Source: an uncultured Lachnospiraceae bacterium
GTDB lineage: Bacteria > Bacillota > Clostridia > Lachnospirales > Lachnospiraceae
Assembly (NCBI GenBank): GCA_900551235.1
Contig: URUU01000014.1
Span: 1 to 43,447, forward strand
Length of the DNA stretch: 43,447 bases
Direction: 5' to 3'
Shown here: positions 15,444 through 22,541 of the stretch, piece after piece
How positions within the stretch are numbered: the stretch's first letter is position 1
How the letters are laid out: every line of letters begins with the position of its first letter
Program-made: the position numbers and the translations under genes
The notes under the pieces: model-generated
Database searches by the model: none
What the model was told of the DNA's origin: nothing
What the model saw: the letters and a program-made list of their open reading frames with translations, nothing else

Positions 15444-16757
15444 ATGAAAAAGGAATCTAATATTATGTTCAAAAAATTTTTTAAATATGTGACTCAGAGT
15501 ATGGCCGGAATGATTGGTATATCGATCTACATTCTGGCGGATACTTTTTTTATTTCGCTTCATTCCGGTGCAAACGGTCTGACGGTTCTGAATCTGATCC
15601 TGCCGGTTTACGGCGTGCTGTATGCAATCGGGGCAATGATCGGAATCGGTTCTGCGACAAGATACTGCATCATAAAATCAAAAGGTAAAAATGCGGACTG
15701 CTATTTCGGACAGTCTCTGATATGGAGTATTCTGTTCAGCCTTCCGTTTGTACTGTGTGGAATTTTATTTCCGGCAAATATCCTGAAAATACTCGGTGCA
15801 GATGCAAGTCTTGTGAAACTTGGAACGGTTTATCTTCGAATCGTTCTGCTCGGGTCGCCGTTTTTTATGTCAAACCATACGTTCACGGCATTTACCAGAA
15901 ACGATGACGCACCGTCAAGGGCCATGCTGGCATCGATTATCGGAAGCCTGTTTAACATTGTGTTTGACTATATTTTCATGTTTCCGATGAACATGGGGCT
16001 GGCAGGTGCCGCTCTTGCCACTGCCCTCTCTCCGGTAGTTACCATGAGTGTATGCAGCACACACCTTTTCGGTAAAAAAAGCCAGGTAGCAATGCATCTT
16101 TCTGTGCCGTCTTTCCGGCATCTGCTCTCCTGCTGCCAGCTTGGTATTTCTGCGTTTGTCGGAGAAATTTCTTCAGCTGTGATCACAACTGTTTTCAATA
16201 TGCTGCTGTTAAACCTTGCCGGAAATATCGGCGTGGCAGCCTACGGTGTGGTAGCTAATTATTCAATCGTTGCGGTATCTGTTTTTAATGGGCTCGCCCA
16301 GGGAGCACAACCGCTTTTCAGTGAAAGTTACGGTGCCGGAAACAGCAAAGATGTCCATAAAATCCTACGCTACGGCATCCTGACCTGCCTGATTGTAGAG
16401 GCACTGGTCGTGATCTGTGCATGGGGCATGACTGATACGCTGATCGCCATTTTTAACAGTGAACAGAATCTTCAGCTTATCACGTATGCTCAGAGTGGAA
16501 TGAGACTGTATTTTCTCGGATTTCTGCTCGCCGGGATCAACATTTTGCTGGTGTCTTATTTTTCAGCGGTTGATGACAGCCTGCCGGCAATCGTCGGATC
16601 TGTTATGCGAGGAGCCGTTGCAATCACCATCTGTGCGATCCTTCTTTCCAGGTGGTTCGGCATCGACGGCGTGTGGATATCTTTTCTTGCATCTGAAATA
16701 CTGACGTTTGTGACAATCCTGGTCTTATATAAGTTTCTGCCGTACACAAAAAAATGA
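15444..16757 (+). CDS. MATE family efflux transporter
   Basis: A 437-residue membrane protein of the multidrug and toxic compound extrusion family, with about twelve hydrophobic segments in two related halves. The start MAGMIGISIYILADTFFI and the segment LNLILPVYGVLYAIGAMIGI followed by GSATRYCI are characteristic of the Clostridia subgroup. Such transporters export cationic drugs or metabolites with Na+ or H+. Two starts are possible: ATG 15444 has no ribosome site, whereas ATG 15465 (MFKKFFKY) has AAGGA 9-10 bases upstream; the shorter form of 430 residues may be the true one. It follows a promoter and a short leader ORF and is the only gene on its transcript. Confidence 0.9.
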   Translation: MKKESNIMFKKFFKYVTQSMAGMIGISIYILADTFFISLHSGANGLTVLNLILPVYGVLYAIGAMIGIGSATRYCIIKSKGKNADCYFGQSLIWSILFSLPFVLCGILFPANILKILGADASLVKLGTVYLRIVLLGSPFFMSNHTFTAFTRNDDAPSRAMLASIIGSLFNIVFDYIFMFPMNMGLAGAALATALSPVVTMSVCSTHLFGKKSQVAMHLSVPSFRHLLSCCQLGISAFVGEISSAVITTVFNMLLLNLAGNIGVAAYGVVANYSIVAVSVFNGLAQGAQPLFSESYGAGNSKDVHKILRYGILTCLIVEALVVICAWGMTDTLIAIFNSEQNLQLITYAQSGMRLYFLGFLLAGINILLVSYFSAVDDSLPAIVGSVMRGAVAITICAILLSRWFGIDGVWISFLASEILTFVTILVLYKFLPYTKK

Positions 16758-16806
16758 CACCTTGCACCTTCCGGTCAGCGATGAAGAATACAGCAAATGC
16801 TTCAAC

Positions 16807-16825
16807 CTGCAATGAAAAATTGCAG
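16807..16825 (+). terminator. Terminator of the MATE gene
   Basis: CTGCAAT/ATTGCAG with a 5-base loop followed by ATTATTATG; 50 bases after the stop codon, just before the convergent thiE end. The T tract is weak. Confidence 0.5.
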
Positions 16826-16829
16826 ATTA

Positions 16830-17465
16830 TTATGCTTTCATCATCCCTGACATAATGCAGCCTCCGGCTGCACCACACTCCTTGAGACTCATCCACTGAG
16901 TCTCATCAAATTTAATCCCGCCGATGGCGTACACCGGAAGATCGACTGCAGCACAGACCTGACGTAAAAAATCAAGTCCCCGTGGCTGCAGTCCTTTTTT
17001 GCAGTCGGTTGCATAAATATGCCCTGCCGTCACGTAAGACGCGCCAAGACGCTGTGCTTCTTCTGCCTGCTCGACAGAATGTACCGATGTGCCGATTTTC
17101 TTTATGATTTCTGTCTGACCCTCAGGCATACTCAAATCCTGAGATTCCCGGCATTTTTTATTTTTCTGATTTTGTTTTTCCAGAACAAACTGACGCAGAA
17201 TGGGAAGCGGCAGATGTACCGTATCACATTTCAGTTTTTCCGCGACCTGCCAGAATGTATGCAAAATGCATGGAACCTGATATTCTGCACAGACATTCAT
17301 CACTTCCTGTGCCAGTTCTTCATATTCTTTTTCTGAGAGATCTTTTTCCCGCAGGATCAACGCATCCGGGTGTGTTTCACAGACTCTGCGGATCTGCTCC
17401 AGAAAAGGACGCTCTGTCAGGCTGCGGTTTGTGACCGCCACAACCTGACCATATTCCCTATACAT
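16830..17465 (-). CDS. thiE: Thiamine phosphate synthase (ThiE/TenI family)
   Basis: A 211-residue TIM-barrel protein. ThiE joins the thiazole and pyrimidine moieties to thiamine phosphate. Seen: LILREKDLSE (phosphate/PPi-side lysine region), IGTSVHS, the GHIYATDCKKG loop (ThiE GxIFxTxTK-type) and VYAIGGI. The start is the ATG 17465 (MYREYGQV), which overlaps the end of thiH by 8 bases (ATGTATAG), indicating translational coupling; frames reading further upstream are within thiH and are rejected. The middle carries an insertion of polar residues (about 93-118). TenI-type variants without synthase activity have a similar sequence, so the activity is likely but not certain. Confidence 0.82.
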   Translation of the reverse strand: MYREYGQVVAVTNRSLTERPFLEQIRRVCETHPDALILREKDLSEKEYEELAQEVMNVCAEYQVPCILHTFWQVAEKLKCDTVHLPLPILRQFVLEKQNQKNKKCRESQDLSMPEGQTEIIKKIGTSVHSVEQAEEAQRLGASYVTAGHIYATDCKKGLQPRGLDFLRQVCAAVDLPVYAIGGIKFDETQWMSLKECGAAGGCIMSGMMKA

Positions 17466-18672
17466 AGATATAATCCGACATGACCGGCTGAAGATTGTGT
17501 GCCAACAATGCATCGTAAACTTCTTCCACGGATCTGCCGTCGGAAATCTCGAACTGATCGTCCCCTTTGTCCTCGATGTCTTCGACATGGCTGCCGATTC
17601 CGGTGCTGACTCCCGCTGAGATCTTGGTTGCGGCGATTCCGACCAGATTGTCACGGACTCTCTCACATTCTCTTGTCGATACGGTAATGCTCGCAAACGG
17701 CATAAACAGACGATATGCACAGACTACCTGTAAAAGCTGCCGTTCATGGACATCCATTGGATTGATGCGGTCATTGTTGATGATCGGGCGAAGCCGCGGA
17801 CAGGAAAATGCGATTTCTGCGTGCGGATATTTTCTCTGTAAAAGCCATGCATGATAACCAGTCGCAAATGCATCTTTGCGGAAATCATCCAGACCAAGCA
17901 ATGCCCCGAATCCGACGCCTCGCATGCCGCCCATCAGTGCACGTTCCTGTGCATTGACACGGTAAGGATAAATACGTTTGTGTCCTGCCAGATGCAGCGT
18001 CTCATACTTATCAGAATTGTATGTTTCCTGGAATACCGTTACATAATCTGCACCACATTCGTGAAGATAAGCATATTCATCAGAATTGACCGGATAAATC
18101 TCAAGACCGATCACCTTGAAATATTTCTGTGCGATCTTGCAGGCTTCTCCGATATATTCTACGGTAGATTTGCTGCGGCTCTCGCCGGTCAGGATCAGAA
18201 TTTCCTGCAGACCGGTCTTTGCGATCGCTGCCATCTCTTTTTCAATTTCTTCTGCATTTAACTGTGCACGGTTGATCTTATTGTGGCAGTTGAATCCACA
18301 ATAGATACAATAATTCTCACAGTAGTTTGCAATGTAGATCGGTGTGAACATATAGACACTGTTTCCGAAATGTTTTCTCGTCTCCACCTGGGCTGCCTGG
18401 GCGATCTCTTCCAGCAGCGGCAGGGCTGCCGGCGATAAAAGTGCCTGGAAATCTTCCGGCGTACGCTCGCTGTGTGCCAGTGCTCTTCTTACATCTGCTT
18501 CGGTATATTTATCATAATCATAGGCTTCCATCTCGCTGACCACTTTGTCCAGAACTTCAGAGCCGATATCTTCCATGCCTTTCAGGTATTTCATATGGTC
18601 GATGCGGTTTTTTTTCTGGTCTTCCAGAATTTCAGCACTTAAAATACTTTCATTTACATGCGTGTTTTCCAT
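17458..18672 (-). CDS. thiH: 2-iminoacetate synthase ThiH (radical SAM)
   Basis: A 404-residue radical SAM enzyme that cleaves tyrosine to dehydroglycine and p-cresol, giving the glycine-derived part of the thiazole ring. The cluster motif is CxxxCxxC at Cys118, Cys122 and Cys125 (YCENYCIYCGF). The C-terminal biotin/thiamin-synthase-associated domain follows (GMRGVGFGALLGLDD, then ASITVSTRECE). GGAGGC precedes the ATG. It lies 12 bases after thiG and overlaps thiE by 8 bases. Oxygen-sensitive ThiH instead of glycine oxidase ThiO fits an anaerobe. Confidence 0.96.
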   Translation of the reverse strand: MENTHVNESILSAEILEDQKKNRIDHMKYLKGMEDIGSEVLDKVVSEMEAYDYDKYTEADVRRALAHSERTPEDFQALLSPAALPLLEEIAQAAQVETRKHFGNSVYMFTPIYIANYCENYCIYCGFNCHNKINRAQLNAEEIEKEMAAIAKTGLQEILILTGESRSKSTVEYIGEACKIAQKYFKVIGLEIYPVNSDEYAYLHECGADYVTVFQETYNSDKYETLHLAGHKRIYPYRVNAQERALMGGMRGVGFGALLGLDDFRKDAFATGYHAWLLQRKYPHAEIAFSCPRLRPIINNDRINPMDVHERQLLQVVCAYRLFMPFASITVSTRECERVRDNLVGIAATKISAGVSTGIGSHVEDIEDKGDDQFEISDGRSVEEVYDALLAHNLQPVMSDYIYV

Positions 18673-18684
18673 GGTGGCTGCCTC

Positions 18685-19461
18685 CTAATCCTGCAGAAAT
18701 CCGGTCAGCGGAGAAGATGCACTTGCACCACGTTCGATCGTTCTGCCAAGCCCGGAAAGGTATGCACTTCTTCCGGCTTCGATTGCCTTTTTAAATGCTT
18801 CTGCCATCGCCGGAACATCACCTGCTGTTGCGATCGCTGTGTTTGCCATTACCGCAGCGGCTCCCATCTCCATCGCCTCACATGCCTGGGACGGCCTGCC
18901 GATACCGGCATCCACAATGATCGGCAGTTCCATTTCATCGATCAGGATCTGGATAAATTCTTTTGTGCAAAGTCCTTTGTTGGAACCAATCGGTGCACCG
19001 AGCGGCATGATACAGGCTGCTCCGGCATCTGCAAGTGCTCTTGCCGCATTCAGATCCGGATACATGTACGGCATGACGACAAATCCTTCTTTTGCCAGGA
19101 TTTCGGTCGCCTTGATCGTCTCATAATTATCTGGAAGCAGATATTTCGAATCATGCACCACTTCGATTTTTACGAAATCGCCGCATCCGAGTTCTCTGGA
19201 CAGTCTTGCAATACGGACTGCCTCTTTTGCATTTCTTGCTCCGGAAGTGTTTGGAAGCAGTGTGACATCATCCGGAATATAATCCAGAATGTTTGCCAGA
19301 CCGCCTTCGTTTGCACGACGCAGAGCCAGGGTAATGATCTGTGCATCGGCTTTCTCAATACAGGCTTTTACAAGATCCAGAGAAAATTTTCCGGATCCCA
19401 GAATAAAACGGGAGGTGAATTCATGTCCTCCCAGGATAAATTTATCGTCTTTTGTGTTCAT
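18685..19461 (-). CDS. thiG: Thiazole synthase ThiG
   Basis: A 258-residue TIM-barrel enzyme that forms the thiazole phosphate carboxylate from 1-deoxy-D-xylulose 5-phosphate, dehydroglycine and ThiS thiocarboxylate. Typical segments: GGHEFTSRFILGSGKF at the start, FVKIEVVHDSKYLLPDN containing the Schiff-base lysine, MPLGAPIGSNKGL, PIIVDAGIGRPSQA and ANTAIATAGD. The start is ATG 19461 with AAAGGAAAA upstream; a longer frame from 19500 lacks family support. It is third in thiS-thiF-thiG-thiH-thiE; an 82-base gap separates it from thiF. Confidence 0.96.
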   Translation of the reverse strand: MNTKDDKFILGGHEFTSRFILGSGKFSLDLVKACIEKADAQIITLALRRANEGGLANILDYIPDDVTLLPNTSGARNAKEAVRIARLSRELGCGDFVKIEVVHDSKYLLPDNYETIKATEILAKEGFVVMPYMYPDLNAARALADAGAACIMPLGAPIGSNKGLCTKEFIQILIDEMELPIIVDAGIGRPSQACEAMEMGAAAVMANTAIATAGDVPAMAEAFKKAIEAGRSAYLSGLGRTIERGASASSPLTGFLQD

Positions 19462-19543
19462 GATTTTTCCTTTCTTTCTCATAATAATTCTATATTTCAC
19501 AGCATTTCCATTTTGCGAAAAATATTGTTCTTTTCTGATCGTG

Positions 19544-20185
19544 TTATATTTCTTCTTCGTCCAATATAAGACGTGTTATCATATTTGCTTCATGTGCCGC
19601 ACAGATTGCCACGCGAGGTGCCATCAGACCGTTTCCATACTCCGGTTCTGTCACTCCATCCCCGCACAGATAAAAATTTTTCATCAGACGCCTGGTGCGG
19701 ATCGTGTTGCTGCTGCCATAGCCTGCCATTCCAGTCGCCGATACCAGCTTTTTCTCCGGGAAATGTTCCAGCACGCCATTGACCAGCATTGCTTTTGCTT
19801 CCGGCCGGTCGAAAGCTTCACAGATGATCGGTTCGTCCCCCAGCAGCTCCACCAGATTTTCTTCTGTCACTTTCACACAATCCGTGCGGATGTCCAGATA
19901 CGGATTGATCTTCAGCAGCAATGACTTCAGGGCATCGGTTTTGTACATGCCAAGATGCTCCATAAAATACTGCTGGCGGTTCAGATTTGTGATATCCACG
20001 ACATCAAAATCAATCAGATGCAGATGGCCGACACCGATCCTTGCCAGTGCGCAGGCTACATTCGAGCCAAGTCCGCCAAGTCCTGCGATCGCCACACGTC
20101 CTGCGGAAAGCAGTGTCTGCTTTTCCGGTGAATGACGTTCATTGAGTGCCGCCAGGATTTCTTCTTTTGTAAGTTTTTCTTTCAT
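19544..20185 (-). CDS. thiF: Sulfur carrier protein ThiS adenylyltransferase ThiF
   Basis: A 213-residue E1-like enzyme that adenylates the ThiS C-terminus for sulfur loading. The nucleotide motif is GLGGLGS (35-41), followed by LIDFDVVDITNLNRQ (58-71) with the ATP-binding arginine. This is the short clostridial form: it lacks the two CxxC zinc pairs of E. coli ThiF/MoeB, and ends soon after CAAHEANMITRLIL. It starts 2 bases after the thiS stop codon. Confidence 0.92.
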   Translation of the reverse strand: MKEKLTKEEILAALNERHSPEKQTLLSAGRVAIAGLGGLGSNVACALARIGVGHLHLIDFDVVDITNLNRQQYFMEHLGMYKTDALKSLLLKINPYLDIRTDCVKVTEENLVELLGDEPIICEAFDRPEAKAMLVNGVLEHFPEKKLVSATGMAGYGSSNTIRTRRLMKNFYLCGDGVTEPEYGNGLMAPRVAICAAHEANMITRLILDEEEI

Positions 20186-20187
20186 TT

Positions 20188-20385
20188 TCAGCCCCCTCCA
20201 ACAAAGGTAACGATCTCCATGCTGTCACCATCTTTTAATCTTGTTTCCGAATAGAGATATTTCGGAAGGATTTCTTCGTTTAATTCCACAACGATACGAT
20301 TTGTCTGGTAGTTGTTCTTCTCCAGATATTCTGCGACTGTGAGGTCTGCGGAAAGGGTTGTCTGGTTTCCGTTTATTGTAACCAT
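20188..20385 (-). CDS. thiS: Sulfur carrier protein ThiS
   Basis: A 65-residue ubiquitin-fold protein ending in the required Gly-Gly (FVGGG). It carries sulfur as a C-terminal thiocarboxylate to ThiG. The ATG at 20385 has a near-perfect AGGAGG 8 bases upstream, which decides the start (MVTINGNQTT); readings further upstream are in the leader. It is the first gene of thiSFGHE. I searched the leader for TPP-riboswitch hallmarks (CTGAGA, GAACCTGA, ACCCT) and found none. Confidence 0.94.
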   Translation of the reverse strand: MVTINGNQTTLSADLTVAEYLEKNNYQTNRIVVELNEEILPKYLYSETRLKDGDSMEIVTFVGGG

Positions 20386-20472
20386 AAGGTGCCTCCTTTC
20401 AAGATTTGTGCATATTTCTGAAAATTTCTGAAATGCCAGAATACCAGCATTTTCCTGTAAATTACTAAAGTT

Positions 20473-20603
20473 CAAGTCGGACGCATGTGAGACTTGGCAC
20501 GCGATTCTGGTCAGCTTTGCTGACATTTACCTAACAGAATCGCTGTGCATCCCCGCGGAGCGTTTTTTGATTTACAGGAAAGCATTTTTCTGCAAATCAA
20601 AAA
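20473..20603. repeat. Structured intergenic element, copy 2
   Basis: Plus-strand order as in copy 1: hairpin A CAAGTC/GACTTG (20473-20496) running into CTTGGCAC; stem B GCGATTCTG (20501-20509) with CAGAATCGC (20535-20543) enclosing GTCAGC-TTT-GCTGAC and then ATTTACCTA; the block GCATCCCCGCGGAGCG (20547-20562); hairpin C (20564-20581 with 20586-20603, two G-T pairs, loop GCAT). It lies in the 350-base gap upstream of thiS. The remaining part of the gap near thiS (20386-20470) has one weak hairpin AAATGC/GCATTT at 20432-20453. Confidence 0.75.
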
Positions 20604-20690
20604 GAGTTCACAAAGAACTACACCCGTGGTGGTGTACCCCTTCATGAACTCTCGCTCACTCTCGTTATTTTATATTCTGTTTTCAGACAA
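20600..20690 (-). ncRNA. Candidate small RNA of about 90 nt (or thi attenuator)
   Basis: A consensus promoter (20696-20724) is followed within 90 bases by a strong terminator-like hairpin: AGAGTTCA/TGAACTCT arms (about 20604-20651) enclosing TACACC/GGTGTA, then TTTTTGATTT. No ORF lies between. The transcript would be a short structured RNA, or the hairpin would attenuate transcription into the thi operon 220 bases downstream. Confidence 0.45.
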
Positions 20691-20695
20691 ATACC

Positions 20696-20724
20696 ACTAT
20701 AACAAACGAATCATGTCTTGTCAA
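20696..20724 (-). promoter_or_regulatory. Consensus promoter downstream of the NSS gene
   Basis: Minus strand: TTGACA (20719-20724), 17-base spacer, TATAGT (20696-20701). It starts 11 bases after the end of the NSS gene and points toward thiS. Confidence 0.8.
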
Positions 20725-20734
20725 TCCAAACTTT

Positions 20735-22126
20735 CTACAGCGAAATCCATCCCATGACATTTGCAATGGAGCTGAGAAGAATAATAATAACACAGGCGCA
20801 TGCCAGATATTTCAGGAAAAAATGATACAGTTTCTTCCGTTTGAAATCGGATGACTGTTCGATCTCTGCGTCCATCTTTCGAAATCCGACGACTCTCAGG
20901 ATCAGGATACAGGTGGCAAGTGCTGCGATCGGCATCATAACTGAGTTGGTGAGGAAGTCAAAGAAATCCAAAAACTGCATGCCAAGGATCTTTACGGAAT
21001 CCCAGATGCCATATCCGAAAGAGGATGCAGTTCCGATCACCAGCATCACGACCACCATCAGCAGACAGCATTTCGCACGGCTCCAGTGAAGCTCATCATT
21101 CAGAGTAGAAACGCTGGTCTCCAGAAGTGAGATCGCACTGGTCAGTGCTGCAAACAAAAACATCAGAAAGAATGCAATACCGACAACCGTGCCGATTCCC
21201 ATGCTTGCAAACACTTTCGGCAGTGTGATAAACGTCAGTGCCGGTCCTGCCTGGAGCGTTTCCATATCTCCGCCGGAGAATGCAAACACTGCCGGAATGA
21301 TCATCAGACCGGCCAGAAGTGCGACACCGGTATCAAAAATCTCAACCTGCGTGGTGCTTTTTTCGATGTCTACATCTTTCCCGATATAAGATCCATACGT
21401 GTACAGGATACCCATCGCGATCGACAGCGAATAAAACATCTGCCCCATTGCTGCAACAACGGTCATCCAGGAAAAGTTCTCCAGATTCGGGATCAGGAAA
21501 TATTTGATGCCTTCCACGGCTCCCGGTCTTGTGATGGAATAAACAGCCACACAGGCTGCCAGCAGGATCAGAAGCGGCATCATAACTTTTGACACACGTT
21601 CTACTCCGTTTTTTACGCCGGCAAGAATGACAATAAATACCAGTGCCGCAAAGATCAGAAACCATATTTCTACTTCCATAGAAGAGGTGATAAAACTGTT
21701 GAAATAGCCATCCTGTGCAACAACATTTGCATTGCCCCGGATATACTCAAACAGGTATTTCATAACCCAGCCACCGATCACACTGTAATAAGGAACGATC
21801 ATCATTGGAATGACTGCATTGATCCAGCCGCCAAAATGAAACGGCATGCTTTTTCCAAAACTGTGAAATGCTCCAACCGGACTTTTCTTTGTCATGCGTC
21901 CAAGTGCTGTCTCGGACACGATCATAACATAGCCAAATGTAAGCATTAAGATCAGATAAATAAGCAGAAACATACCACCGCCGTATTTTGCCGCAAGATA
22001 TGGAAATCGCCAAATGTTTCCAAGTCCAACCGCAGAGCCGGCAACTGCCAGCACATAACCGATGCGACCGGAAAATTTGCCCCGTGCGTGCAAGAGATTT
22101 TCTGCATGTTTTTTATTTGTACACAT
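20735..22126 (-). CDS. Neurotransmitter:sodium symporter (NSS) family transporter
   Basis: A 463-residue membrane protein of the bacterial NSS/LeuT-like family, sodium-coupled amino-acid uptake. The first helix carries the Na+/substrate-binding signature AVAGSAVGLGNIWRFPYLA, with about eleven to twelve hydrophobic segments overall. Bacterial members of this length often transport tyrosine, tryptophan or branched-chain amino acids; the substrate cannot be read here. GGGGGA lies 8-10 bases before the ATG. It follows the PqqD-like gene by 64 bases, with a terminator-like hairpin in that gap. Confidence 0.92.
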   Translation of the reverse strand: MCTNKKHAENLLHARGKFSGRIGYVLAVAGSAVGLGNIWRFPYLAAKYGGGMFLLIYLILMLTFGYVMIVSETALGRMTKKSPVGAFHSFGKSMPFHFGGWINAVIPMMIVPYYSVIGGWVMKYLFEYIRGNANVVAQDGYFNSFITSSMEVEIWFLIFAALVFIVILAGVKNGVERVSKVMMPLLILLAACVAVYSITRPGAVEGIKYFLIPNLENFSWMTVVAAMGQMFYSLSIAMGILYTYGSYIGKDVDIEKSTTQVEIFDTGVALLAGLMIIPAVFAFSGGDMETLQAGPALTFITLPKVFASMGIGTVVGIAFFLMFLFAALTSAISLLETSVSTLNDELHWSRAKCCLLMVVVMLVIGTASSFGYGIWDSVKILGMQFLDFFDFLTNSVMMPIAALATCILILRVVGFRKMDAEIEQSSDFKRKKLYHFFLKYLACACVIIILLSSIANVMGWISL

Positions 22127-22149
22127 AAAAAGAATCCCCCTTTGGTAAA

Positions 22150-22188
22150 AAATCCCTTACAGCAGAAACTGCCCGCCGCAAGGGATTT
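22150..22188 (-). terminator. Hairpin between the PqqD-like and NSS genes
   Basis: Minus strand: AAATCCCTT/AAGGGATTT arms (9 bp) enclosing GCAG/CTGC, followed by TTTACC. A moderate terminator of the OPT-PqqD unit, possibly with read-through into the NSS gene. Confidence 0.6.
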
Positions 22189-22190
22189 TA

Positions 22191-22541
22191 TTATTTAAAA
22201 CTTACAAAATGATTGTTCTCAAGAATCTGAAAATACTTTACGATTCGTGGATAAAGGGGTTCTGCCGCTTCACCAAACCGCTCTTTTTCCAGAGCAGCCA
22301 GATCCATGACGGTTCTCTCTCCATCGATAAAAGGCCAAAGATAACTTCCATGTACATCCAGATGTATCTTTGTGACTTCCGGGCGGTTAAATACTTTCTG
22401 TGCGATCCCGTTAAAAAAACCTTCATTTTTTACTTCCAGTATCACGCGATCCCTGAAGTCTTTGTGCCACTTCAGACCTTCGGCTTTTACCGGAATCAGA
22501 TCCAGATAATTTATCTGTTGTTCCTGTTTCTTTTTTTTCAT
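22191..22541 (-). CDS. PqqD-like peptide-binding (RRE-type) protein
   Basis: A 116-residue protein with a basic N-terminus and a PqqD-like winged-helix core: VKAEGLKWHKDFRDRVILEV, then KIHLDVHGSYLWPFIDGERT (the characteristic DExGSxLWxxIDGxxTV strand-turn) and VKYFQILENNHFV. PqqD domains bind leader peptides of ribosomally made, modified peptides and hand them to radical SAM or other enzymes. No precursor or such enzyme is adjacent (thiH is unrelated). Its ATG overlaps the stop of the OPT gene by 4 bases (ATGA), so the two are translationally coupled and probably work together. The function is not established. Confidence 0.72.
   Translation of the reverse strand: MKKKKQEQQINYLDLIPVKAEGLKWHKDFRDRVILEVKNEGFFNGIAQKVFNRPEVTKIHLDVHGSYLWPFIDGERTVMDLAALEKERFGEAAEPLYPRIVKYFQILENNHFVSFK

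Noticed and set aside
17466..17720. N-terminal extension of ThiE by 85 residues
   Set aside because: The extension is an out-of-frame reading of thiH; ThiE family similarity begins at MYREYGQVVAVTNRSL.
20386..20690. TPP riboswitch before thiS
   Set aside because: None of the conserved TPP aptamer blocks (CTGAGA, ACCC, GAACCTGA) appears on the minus strand, and no T-box motif either.
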